Shown here: positions 20,697 through 31,209 of the stretch, one piece after another
How the letters are laid out: each line of letters begins with the position of its first letter
Numbering within the stretch: the stretch's first letter is position 1
From: Theocolax elegans
Lineage: Eukaryota; Arthropoda; Insecta; Hymenoptera; Cerocephalidae
Direction of reading: 5' to 3'
Length of the DNA: 64,000 nt
Assembly (NCBI GenBank): GCA_026168455.1
Contig: CM047426.1
Coordinates: forward strand, 40,533,313 to 40,597,312
Made by a program: the position numbers and the translations under genes
Notes under the pieces: generated by a model
The model's input: only the letters and a program-made list of their open reading frames with translations
What the model was told of the DNA's origin: nothing
Databases searched by the model: none

Positions 20697-22717
20697 ATCA
20701 CCCTGTATATACCTCACTCAATAGTATTGTTCTTAGTCTATTTCGATATAAATTAATATTCAATGTCTAAGGTAGATTGCCAGTCCTTACTGACGAGACC
20801 AACTGGCAATTGTGGTCGAAACATTTATTACATTTATAAGTTTGTCATACATTTTCTTTACATTTGTATTTAAAGTTACCTTAATAATATTTTTATTTCC
20901 TCATTAATATTTTCAATTTAACTTACTTAGTCTCCAGAATTAAATTATTTATACTCATTCAGCTTTGCGTAGAGGCTACGAATTGTAGCGCACCATTGAC
21001 TGATGCTTAAGAATATTTGTGTATTCTGGCTCCTACAGACCGTTAAGTTGAATATAACATACAATTTCACGAGCGTATTAAACTTTAAAAAAATTTTTTT
21101 TTATTTTCTCATTCGGATTAATACGAATTTGTACGTACATTCTCGGTATTGTTTTTTTAGTGTACATTTTCAATACAATTCATCTTTTATTTTTCTTTAG
21201 TTAGTAACTTAACATAAATTTATTTGCTTATAAATAATACTCCGCCCTTACACTTACTACACTATTTTGCATATCGAACAAGATAATAAATTCGGTTCAG
21301 TGTGTGCGTTACTTATAGACATATTAGTATTATATTTTTTGATACATATCTTTGATTTTGGTTGTTGTGGCGTATTTAATGTGACGTATTAAAATTAACA
21401 ACCAATCCATTACTTTTCGGGAACTAATTATTATATTCTTACCTTCTGCTGAATCAAATATTTAAATATTGAGTTTTTTTTAATAAAGGATTTTTCAAGT
21501 GTACTAGGATGTCTAGATTATCTACATAATAATAATCAAAAATTTTTACAAATGTACTTCATTTCGAATACGGATCAGTTATATCTCCTTTCCAATATTA
21601 TCCCAAATTTAAATAGCGAATTAATGGAAATCTTGCATACTTCGGAAAATCATAAAAATCTCATTAGAACATGAAATATAATTTGGAAAATATACAGAGG
21701 TCCAATTATTTTAAACTAATCATTCATTCTAATCCTGTATCTTTTAATCAACGTAGAGGTCGTTATGATAATCTAACTGAAAACAAAGTTGCCGTTTTAT
21801 TGGTATCGTTCTTAATATCCTTTGATGTTTCCAAGAAACGAAGATGGATATTATCTTATAATATAGCAGTCGAATTCTAATATCGTCAAAATAAAAAAGT
21901 TTCTTGTTTGCAGTTTTACGCTTACAGGCATACGACTATAACACATCACGAAATCTATTTATATTGTATTAAAAGTCTGTTCAATCAAAATCAAGTTGGA
22001 ATAGCGGTCAACTCATGAGCTTAAATAATATTTTTTATTTCTTTATCAGCAACAATTAAAAGCTTAAAAATTTATAAATGGTGAATACTTATAGGCTTTT
22101 GGGACGCTGTCTATGATTTGCAAGTTCATTGTGAGCTAGGGAATACAGAAAATCTAAAGTAGCCATAATGACTTATCTGTCTGTATTTTTTATAGAATTA
22201 CATTAAAAAATTTCTATAATACAGAGAGATAAGTAATGTTTTAGTATCATTGTATATAAAATAATTTATATTTGAATCAATTATTAAAAAAGTTAATAAT
22301 TAAATATCTATTAACTTAAATAATTAATAAATAATAATAATAAATAAATAATAAATAAATAAATTATTAATAATTAAATAATTTGTTATAAAATAAAAAA
22401 TAAATTGAAATTAAACGCAAAATTAACTTTTTTTTACATATGTTAGAACTTCCTTCTATCAAAAAGATAACGACTGTTTTAATCAAAGGCAGAACCTACA
22501 TTTTTTATTATGTATTTTTAAGTTAAAAAAAGTTAATGAAACAGTGTATCTATTCAATGATAATAATATTTCTTCTATTAAAATGATAGATTGTTCCATT
22601 TACTAATATGAAAGTAACGTTTTAATACACAGAAACAACTGCAAAAAAAAGAATCAGTCTTTGTTTAAAAATGGCCTATCTTTTTATTGAAGAAGTTAAA
22701 ACAGTAATTTTTGATAT
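20697..22717. repeat. Inner part of the right arm of the giant inverted repeat, with a 0.9-kb insertion
   Basis: Bases 20697-20846 and 21776-22717 are complementary to the left arm. Bases about 20847-21775 have no counterpart at the matching point of the left arm (between the AAACTTATAAATG and TTGTTTTCAGTTGG segments, near 18535), so they are an insertion here or a deletion there. The extra piece contains the inverse copy of 16645-16779. The arm continues beyond the Ty3/Gypsy insertion at 46977. Confidence 0.8.
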
Positions 22718-22792
22718 TGTCGCGTCCCGACGAAAATTACATTATTATTTTTCGTACAAAAGTACTGCGTAGTTTAGAATAAAATTACGGCG

Positions 22793-24659
22793 CACAGTGG
22801 TTCCAAATGCGAAAAAAATGGGCAAAATTCTCGACCCGGCATGCATTTTATCGTACGGATTTTTTTTCTGTGTGAAAAAGTATCTTTTACTACATAGAAT
22901 ACGAATCCGTGCAGGCGAAATCGCCAAAAATAAAGGTACTAAAACCCGCTGGAAGCGAAACTCGAATAAACGAGTTTTTGAGTGTTATTTCTTATATAAC
23001 TTCATTTTTTCGTGTTTAAAAGCACCTTGAAGCCATGATTCTGATTAGTATTATTGTAAGTAAACGTAGGTTAAGGTGTCTCGCTATAAAAATAGTGGAA
23101 ATAATAATTTTGGACTATCAAAATCATTTTTTCTTATGGAAATGTGGAAAATCCCTATTTTCATGCGTTAAAGCACACTGCTGAATACCTATGTCGTGTA
23201 CGTACGAGCATTTACGCACGTGTATTTATGACTCTGTTTGTTTACGCGTGTATGTGTGTGTACGTATGTGTGTGTGAGTATGTATGCGTGTTATTTTTGT
23301 GTTTCATTATTCGCTTGTATGTCAAAATCCTCGAAAGCTAGCGATTTTTGAAGGATTAATTAACAATAATTAATTACCTAAGCCTGTACATTTATTGCAT
23401 CCTGCAGATACTTTTTTTTACACCTTTAGGATTATATTTGTGTATTTATAGCTAATGCATATATTTAATTTTTATTAATTTCATGTCTAATTGTAAAAAT
23501 TTCCAAAACTCCGTAAATCTTGGAGGCACAATTAACAATAATTAATCAACGAGTACTTTTTTTTAGATTCTTAAAACACTTTTAGTTTTCATTATTTTCA
23601 CAGTTATATATGAAAATTTGCGAAATCTAGCATAATTTGGTTTTTTAGTGATATTCAATAGCTTAACTGTGAATCGGTTTTAAAACTGCTGCGCGCGGAG
23701 CGGGACTAACCCAATTCCCGCTTCCATCTTCCCTCTAATTTTAGACTTTTTAATAAATTTGTCCGTACAAATCAAAATATTACCAAAGTTTCTTTCAGTT
23801 TTTATGTTGCTCAATAGCATTTATTTGCAAGAAAATTATTTAATGTATTGTATAATTACGAAAAAAAAGTACTCATAAGTTGCAAGAAATTTGCAGGGTT
23901 AGTTGATTAATTATTGTTAATTGAACCACCAAGATTCACCGGATTTTGGGCATTTCTACAATTAGACATGAAATTAATGAAAATTAAATATGTGCATTAG
24001 CTATAAATACACAAATATAATCCTAAAGGTGTAAAAAAAAGTATCTGTAGGATGCAATAAATGTACAGGCTTAGGTAATTAATTATTGTTAATTAATCCT
24101 TCAAAAATCGCTAGCTTTCGAGGATTTTGGCATACAAGCGAATAATGAAACACAAAAATAACACGCATACATACTCATACACACATACGTACACACACAT
24201 ACACGCGTAAACAAACAGAGTCATAAATACACGTGCGTAAATGCTCGTACGTACACGACATAGGTATTAAGCAGTGTGCTTTAACGAATGAAAATAGGGA
24301 TTTTCCACATTTCCATAAGAAAAAATGATTTTGATAATCCAAAATTATTATTTACACTATTTTTATAGCGAGACACCTTACCCTACGTTTACTAACAATA
24401 ATACTAATCAAAATCATGGCTTAAAGGTGCTTTTAAACACGAAAAAATGAAGTTATATAAGAAATAACACTCAAAAACTCGTTTATTCGAGTTTCGCTTC
24501 CAGCGGGTTTTAGTACCTTTATTTTTGGCGATTTCGCCTGCACGGTTTCGTATTCTATGTAATAAAAGATACTTTTTAGCAAAGAAAAAAAATCCGTACC
24601 ATAAAATGCATGCCGGGTCGAGAATTTTGCCCATTTTTTTCGCATTTGGAACCACTGTG
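22793..24659. mobile_element. 1867-bp foldback transposon with CACAGTG ends, Transib-like
   Basis: The termini are CACAGTGGTTCCAAATGCG and its complement, and inverted arms run about 780 bp inward to near 23570 and 23870. The target duplication is CGGCG (22788-22792 and 24660-24664). The uninterrupted sequence AATTACGGCGTAGAAG is seen in the 3' LTR near 45325. A 5-bp GC-rich duplication and a CACARTG-type heptamer are hallmarks of Transib elements, relatives of the RAG recombinase. No transposase is encoded, so the element is non-autonomous. Classification rests on ends and duplication only. Confidence 0.75.
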
Positions 24660-25209
24660 CGGCGTAGAAGAAAAGCGAAATAAGATTGATAAAGAATAAT
24701 TCTAAGTAAATGGAGTAATCTAAAATATAATTTATAGAGCTAAGGGACAGATTAGTTTACGAGTGTTTCAAACGAAAAAGAGACTGATAAGTAGAGTTAA
24801 AGATATTATTCGAAGCCAATACACATATAAGCGGGATCGCCGATAGTGAGATCGAAACGAAGGGTTGCGCAAGAGTTTTTTTTTGTACTGCACTATAAAA
24901 TCAATGGTCGGAGAAGAACCGGCAATGGGAAACATCGACTAGAAAATACGAGCATTAGAAGGAAGTAATAAATTAAGCCGTTCTTTGGATAATGTCGCAG
25001 TAATAAAAGGGGGACAGCAAATTCTCCGAATTAACTACGAAGCGATACAGAAAATGCATGGGATTCGATAATTTTTAATCACGCACATCTAACGGTCCAA
25101 TCGGGTGCAAGCACAGAAAAATCGAGAACTACTTACGCAATTTCCATATAAGGCAAAGTGTAAGACAAGGCGAAGTGTAAGACAAGGACAGATGCATAGA
25201 TTTTTAGGG

Positions 25210-25218
25210 TATATAAAG
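25210..25218 (+). promoter_or_regulatory. TATA box of the 5' LTR of element A
   Basis: TATATAAAG followed 20-30 bases later by CAGAACAGACACAGG, a plausible start-site region. The same arrangement occurs in the 3' LTR. Confidence 0.6.
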
Positions 25219-25592
25219 AGGACCCAGAACAGACACAGGCACTCCTAATTCTTCATCTAAAGTTTTCATAAGACGAAGCTCTGCTCGTCAACTCTTTGAT
25301 TTTTATCCGAGGGCGTGGCACAGCTACTCGGACTTTAAAACAATATGCATCCAAAATCAAGAGAGATCTTCTATTCGGGAATCGAGACACATCGTTGACA
25401 TCTACGAGCCATAATCAAGGAACTACGACTTCGACATCTGGAAATCATCGGGCTCCAACAGCATACACATCTAACTTCGACGCCCGCAGGTCTAGCAGGA
25501 CATTATCCGGCAATTTGACACCGCTATCCACGTTCAAGGCGGACCTTCGTTCCTCACCGAATACACACATATATATATATATATATATATAT

Positions 25593-26588
25593 GGGGTATT
25601 CCACGTGAAGTGGTCCGATCAAAATTTTAAAATGCACCAAATTTTGGGTACACTTTGCAAATGTTTTTCAGAATACAGAAAAAAATTTTTAGGTACTGCA
25701 AACTATTTGCTCAAAAGTTATTCTAACATCAAAAAGTGAATTTTCCCTAGTTTTTTTCAACACCAGCTGGGTTTACCGCTATATAACTCAAAATCTATCA
25801 ACTTTTACTATAGAACATTATATGTAACATTCGTTGCTAATTATATCTAGAATTTATTCTTCTGGGTTAGAATTTCTAATCTCAAGGTCAATGATACATA
25901 AACTACATGTCAATATTCAACTTGAAAAAAGTGCAAGTGCGCCACCTTTGATTTTTTCATCCAAAAGTCTAAAAAAAAGCTTGGAGCAATACCTTTCAAA
26001 TGGTCTGTAGCATTTTTATGGCCTCCAATTCCGTAAAAAGTTATGACAATTTAAAGAAACACGAAATTTTTTTAAAAATTTAGATGGGAATTACCATGTT
26101 AATTTTTGTGAATTTTTTGTCTTTCTTTAAATTGTCATAACTTTTTACAGAATTGGAGGCCATAAAAATGCTACAGACCATTTGAAAGGTATTGCTCCAA
26201 GCTTTCTTTTAGACTTTTCGATGAAAAAATCAAAGGTGGCGCACTTGCACTTTTTTTAAGTTGAATATTGACATGTAGTTTATGTAACATTGACCTTGAG
26301 ATTAGAAATTCTAACCCAGAAGAATAAATTCTAGATATAATTAGCAACGAATGTTACATATAATGTTCTATAGTAAAAGTTGATAGATTTTGAGTTATAT
26401 AGCGGTAAACCCAGCTGGTGTTAAAAAAAATATGGAAAAATTCACTTTTTGAGGTTAGAATAACTTTTGAGCAAATAGATTCCAGTACCTAAAAATTTTT
26501 TTCTGTATTCTGAAAAACATTTGCAAAGTTTACCCAAAATTTGGTGCATTTTAAAATTTTGATCGGACCACTTCACGTGGAATACCCC
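25593..26588. mobile_element. 996-bp foldback element with GGGGTATTCCACGTG ends
   Basis: The termini GGGGTATTCCACGTGAAGTG are exactly inverted, and arms of nearly 490 bp meet near 26090, leaving almost no loop. It lies in an AT microsatellite, so the duplication cannot be defined beyond TA/AT. The 3' LTR has only ACACACATAAATATATATAT at the same place, which proves insertion. A related end sequence (GGGCTATTTCACGTCAAGTG) lies in the giant palindrome near 17340 and 47198, so the family occurs several times here. No coding capacity. Confidence 0.8.
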
Positions 26589-26868
26589 ATATATATATAT
26601 ATATTTGGGTACTTAAGGTATATTCTATTCGGCTATCTATACGCTTGTATTATTAGTAAAGGCAAACCTGATATTTTATGTTATTTCGATTGCTGAACCA
26701 ACAGTTTTCTTTTAAAACAATTATTATTAGATATTACAATTTATTTATAATAATTATTCGTTGCACTGCATTTGATTTGAAATATTAACGGTTTGAATTG
26801 CAATTTATTAACTATAATTCATGTTTTAAACGACAACAATTTTTTAATTTAATCTGCATTTATTTATA

Positions 26869-27334
26869 GATGGTAAAAGAATTTATTGTTCGTCAAAAAA
26901 TAGTTTAATGAAATAAAACTTCGATTGATCTCTGCGAACTCAGCTTTTTATTTTGTGCCTACGTTTCGGACGTTTCTTTGACCAACCCTTTTCAAGGCAA
27001 TAAAAAAGGCGCAGAGATGTTAAGCTTTCATATTAATTACAACACAATCCTCCATCGATATCGCACAACTTCGCACAACCCTCCACTCTACCTGCTAAGA
27101 AGAAAAAAAAAAAAAAAAAAAAAAAAAAACGAGGACCTCCCCGAAGGGAGTCCTGTACAGTAGTGCGAAGTTGTGCGATATCGATGGAGGATTGTGTTGT
27201 AATTAATATGAAAGCTTAACATCTCTGCGCCTTTTTTATTGCCTTGAAAAGGGACGGTCAAAGAAACGTCCGAAACGTAGGCACAAAATAAAAAGCTGAG
27301 TTCGCAGAGATCAATCGAAGTTTTATTTCATTAA
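26869..27334. mobile_element. 466-bp insertion with a 430-bp foldback and poly-A loop
   Basis: Flanked by the 14-bp duplication TGCATTTATTTATA (26855-26868 and 27335-27348). Inside, 26905-27334 is a palindrome with arms of about 180-200 bp and a loop holding about 28 adenines and GAGGACCTCCCCGAAGG. A CGTCCGAAACGTAGGC segment near 27264, mirrored near 26960, resembles a motif of Penelope-like and other retroelement ends. The long duplication suggests target-primed retroposition rather than a cut-and-paste transposase. It encodes nothing. Confidence 0.75.
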
Positions 27335-27845
27335 TGCATTTATTTATAATGATTCTTATTTCGATTATTAATTATTAAAGTTTATAATAAAATAACCTTG
27401 CGAATATTTTATTCTATAATGTGTTAACGTGTTCGTCGCACACTTGTTTCTTTAATCAAAATTAAAATCGTTATTTGACTTAAATAAATTTATGCAATTG
27501 TTAATAAAATAGTGTGAATTTATGTGTTTTTGCCCATTAAAAAGCTGTAATAATTTAGTTGCACGTGTTCATTTAAAGGAAAACAGCATATTATATTTAA
27601 ATAAATAATGCATGATTAATACGAAATAAAACATACATTATTTTATTTATCCCACATTATATCCTGCATCTCTACTCTCAAAATAACTTCGCTCGCTATT
27701 CCTGGAGACGTAAGGCTAGTCCTAGTCAAACAAGAGCGAAAGGAACGCGAATGGTTTATTAACCATTTGCCTTCTTGTAATATTTTTTATAGTGATTGGT
27801 GCAAGTTTGGACGTGACAGATTGTATTAATTATTATAATAAATTT

Positions 27846-27863
27846 GGTGCATCGACCGGGAAA
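27846..27863 (+). promoter_or_regulatory. Primer-binding site of element A, tRNA-Gly type
   Basis: TGGTGCATCGACCGGGAA is complementary, with one mismatch, to the 3' end of the common eukaryotic tRNA-Gly(GCC) including CCA (from memory of that tRNA). It starts 27 nt after the LTR end, further than usual. The duplicated copy is at 31892-31909. Confidence 0.65.
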
Positions 27864-27905
27864 CCCACATTTTTGAGAGAAAAATAAAGAGATTGAAGGA
27901 ATAAT

Positions 27906-30092
27906 GTGTTTAGATATAAAATGTCAGGTTCGCCTAAAAATACTGATTGTTATGTAAATAAACAAAGAAACACGAGTTTAGAATTTTCTATGAAAGATAC
28001 GCTATTAAATTTATACAAAGAAAAAGTTCAGACTCTCGATACTCTCGATTTAACTAAAACTCCTAGGGAAACAGTGCAAAATTTGACAAAAGAAATAAAT
28101 TATTTAAAGGATAGACTAGAAAAAAGTGCAGCGAATATTTCATTATCTATAAAAATACCACGCGATTTTGAATATAGAGACCCTTTTTTTCCAACTGATC
28201 TTTCTATTTCCGAAGTTAGTGAAGACGAACTGGAAGACACAATAATTACTTCCACGCGCGTGAAACATTTTAGTTTAAAACCCGCAGTTTTGAATTACGA
28301 GGAACAAAAAGAACTTATCACGAATAATCCTGTAAATTTTAGTACGCCAGCCCCAATTTATCGTCCATATGAACCATTTATTTTAACACCGGATAACGTT
28401 ATAAACTCAGTAAGAAAACGGCTCGCGACTGAAGTAAAAAGAGTTGTCAGATTCTTATCTCGAGGAACCTAAAATCATAGAAAGTTTACAAGATAGTGTA
28501 AAAAAGGGACAACTTTTCAAGGTATTATAAATAAGATTAAAGGCGCGTTAAATATTTTTTCCGCACCGATCGAAAAAGAGACTGAGGAAGCAAAGGCACT
28601 AGTGACAGACACGGCGAAAGTACTCGACGAAAAACTAATTCAAGGCGCGACAGATTTTACAATTCCCTTCGATAATCAATTAATTAAAAAATCACCCGCA
28701 CAAGCAAACTCTTCTAAGATTAAAGACGAATTATTTAATAAAATTAATTTAGACGAATTAAGAACAAGCACCGGAACAAAACCAAAAAAACTAGGTAGGA
28801 GTGAAGTTAAAAAACAAACTAATAATAAAACAATGACGTCTCAAATTCGAGGTTTATCGCTAAAGGACGCTCTAGATTTAATACCGCGGTTTAACGGTCA
28901 TAATATAAATTTATCGCAATTTTTGGACGGATGCAACGAAGCAAAAGAAATTTTACCGTCGGAGTACGAGAAAGAATTCACAAAACTTATTCGAATGCGT
29001 TTATATGGGGAAGCTTTAACTTGTGCGCGCGGATAAAATTTTAATTCTATCAAAGAGATATCCGATTTTTTCGAAAAGACCTTCGGATCGATAAAAACAT
29101 ATTACGAGTGGACGGGAGAACTTGCTAAATTAAAACAGAAAAACAATATGACAGTCGTTGCTTATTTTAATCGGTTACAAGAAATAAAAAATAAAATAGT
29201 CAAAGCGGCCGACAGAGAGGGACGAGTCGCTATAGCAGATCATTTCATGCTTGAGCTAAGGCGAGATTGTTTAAAATTCTTTTTAAAAGGGCTTCGTTGG
29301 GAAATTCGCGCGCGTTTAGGGACTCCAAGTTCTTTAAAACAAGCTCGTGAACAAGCGCTCGAGGTGGAGCGCAAGTTCGCTTGTAGCGTCTTGGACGAGG
29401 AGACGCCGAGCCGAGAAGAGGCTTGTTTTCGTTCAACTCGAGAAACGCGTAAAGTAAACTATATTTCTAATAACTCTCCGATTGTATGTCAATATTGTTC
29501 TAAGACTGGTCATGGAGCCATAAATTGTTTCAAATTAGCAAGAAGTTTTGCGGAAAGATTTTCCGATAATAACAACCGACGCAATCCCATAAACAGTTCA
29601 TATAGCCCACAAAATCGCTCGAATAACAGTCGTAATTATAATAGACCAAATTTACAATTTGGTGGTTGGAATGAGTATCAAAATCAGACGGAATTTTTAC
29701 CAAATAGAAACAGAGATAAAAATGATTCCTTTGTTCGTTATAATAATAATAAATACTCGTCGCAGCAATTTAACAAAGAAGATCGGGGAAATAATTCCGG
29801 GACTCGCGTTGTGCGCGAGCCGGTTAATCCAACTTCCCAAGAATCACGATATATTAATAACGAATCGAATAATAATATAAGATCACCAGTTACTTGTTTT
29901 CATTGCGGAAAACCCGGTCACATAAAGCGCGATTGTTATAAGTTACAAAGAGAAATAAGAGAAGGAAATCAAAATCAGGGAAACATCGATACTCTCTCTC
30001 CGAGGAGGGTCGAGAGAGAGGCTACGAATCAAATTCCCTCTACTTCGAGCGCCGAAACCCGCTCAAACGTCCCCTCCGCACCGCGAAAATAA
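27906..30092 (+). pseudogene. gag: Gag of element A, first copy, frame-disrupted
   Basis: Three long pieces lie in the same frame: 27906-28472, 28602-29036 and 29148-30092. The gap at 28473-28601 reads through only by changing frame and back, and a TAA at 29034-29036 interrupts the rest. The N-terminal part is Lys-rich and helical. The middle (from about 28840) is the capsid-like part with FNGHNINLSQFLDGC and FFLKGLRWEIRARLG. The C-terminus has two CCHC zinc knuckles, CQYCSKTGHGAINC near 29487 and CFHCGKPGHIKRDC near 29895, separated by an Asn-rich linker. Gag packages the genomic RNA. The same breaks occur in the second copy, so they predate the duplication. Confidence 0.85.
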
Positions 30093-30162
30093 ATTTAAGC
30101 CAACAGAGTTCAGCCCCGGTCGTATCTTTGATACCGGTCAGTTAAGACGTCCGTTAAAATTC

Positions 30163-31209
30163 TTGCTAGATACAGGAGCATCGGTAAGTCTAATTAAAGA
30201 GTCAGAGGTAGACTCTCGCGTAAAAATTGACGCAAATGATATTATATTGTTAAAAGGCATAACTGACCACTCATTAACTACTCGTGGTAAAATTAACATA
30301 GATTTCGAAGGATCTCCCGTGGAACTCAATTTAGTACATGATTCGTTCCCTATACAACAAGACGGAATCTTAGGCACCGATTTTTTCCGTAGAAACGATG
30401 CAAAAATCAATTATTTGGAACAATATTTAGAATTTAACGGATTAATCCTCCCCTTTGAAAATGCAAATAATATGCAAACGGATGAATCGATATATATAAT
30501 GGAGAATATCGAAAATTATGATCGAAAATCAATACGATATATGCCAAAACCAAGGGAAAACAATGGTTATACGAACATGAAAAATTCAAGATTTTATAAT
30601 TATACCGTTAGTGACTCAGAAACGTCAAGTGATTTTCAATTACACGAAAATGATGAAACGTTTATAAAATTTGACACAAACGAATCGTATGAAATCTACG
30701 AACAAGAACAAAAAAATGAAAGAAATCAAAATGGCAACGACAAAAACCTATACAATTACAGTGAAAAAGAACAAGAGTTATATGACGATTATAAAGATGA
30801 CGAAATACAAGTACATCAGATCGACGAGGAGTCGGATCTAAGGAATAATACACGTAAAGCAAGTGAAAATTGTTATGGATTAATGAAGGAAGAACGATTA
30901 CAAATAAATAATGGAAAAGCCCAGCCACGGGTATGTGATGTGACTGAGCCACGTATTAAAGAGAAATTTGATGAAATTACAGAAAATTATGGTATTATTG
31001 AAGCACCATTGATCGATAGGATGGCTGAGAGTCCATCCTGTACTAATTATGAAGGCGCAGAGATGTTAAGCTTTCATATTAATTACAACACAATCCTCCA
31101 TCGATATCGCACAACTTCGCACAACCCTCCACTCTACATGCTAAGAAGAAAAAAAAAAAAAAAAAAAAAAAAAAACGAGGACCTCCCCGAAGGGAGTCCT
31201 GTACAGTAG
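30163..31209 (+). pseudogene. pol: Protease/linker of element A, first copy, ending in duplicated LTR sequence
   Basis: The frame starts at the aspartic protease active site DTGAS (about residues 3-7), continues to the GILGTDFF flap/second motif near residue 70, and then becomes an acidic Asn/Glu-rich linker. At 31053/31054 the coding sequence is cut and replaced by the sequence found at 27008 in the 5' LTR insertion, so the last 50 codons are translated foldback DNA ending in a Lys run. The parallel second copy (34209) shows the undisrupted continuation. Confidence 0.85.

Larger units (their letters stand above)
22718..27818 (+). repeat. 5' LTR of element A, enlarged by three insertions
   Basis: Aligns along its length to the 1721-bp 3' LTR once three blocks are set aside: 22793-24659, the region around 25593-26588, and 26869-27334. 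Substitutions between the LTRs are few, so the retrotransposon is relatively young compared with the elements around it. The last 470 bases before 27818 are also copied in the tandem duplication. Confidence 0.9.
27008..31053 (+). repeat. Unit 1 of a 4046-bp tandem duplication
   Basis: Identical to 31054-35099 except for a handful of substitutions (for example 27098, 28899, 29986, 30130). It runs from inside the foldback in the 5' LTR, through the end of the LTR, primer site and gag, to the middle of the protease ORF. Confidence 0.95.

Noticed and set aside
22797..23030. Open frame repeated on the minus strand near 24404-24655
   Set aside because: Both lie in the arms of the Transib-like foldback; identical translation follows from the inverted repeat.
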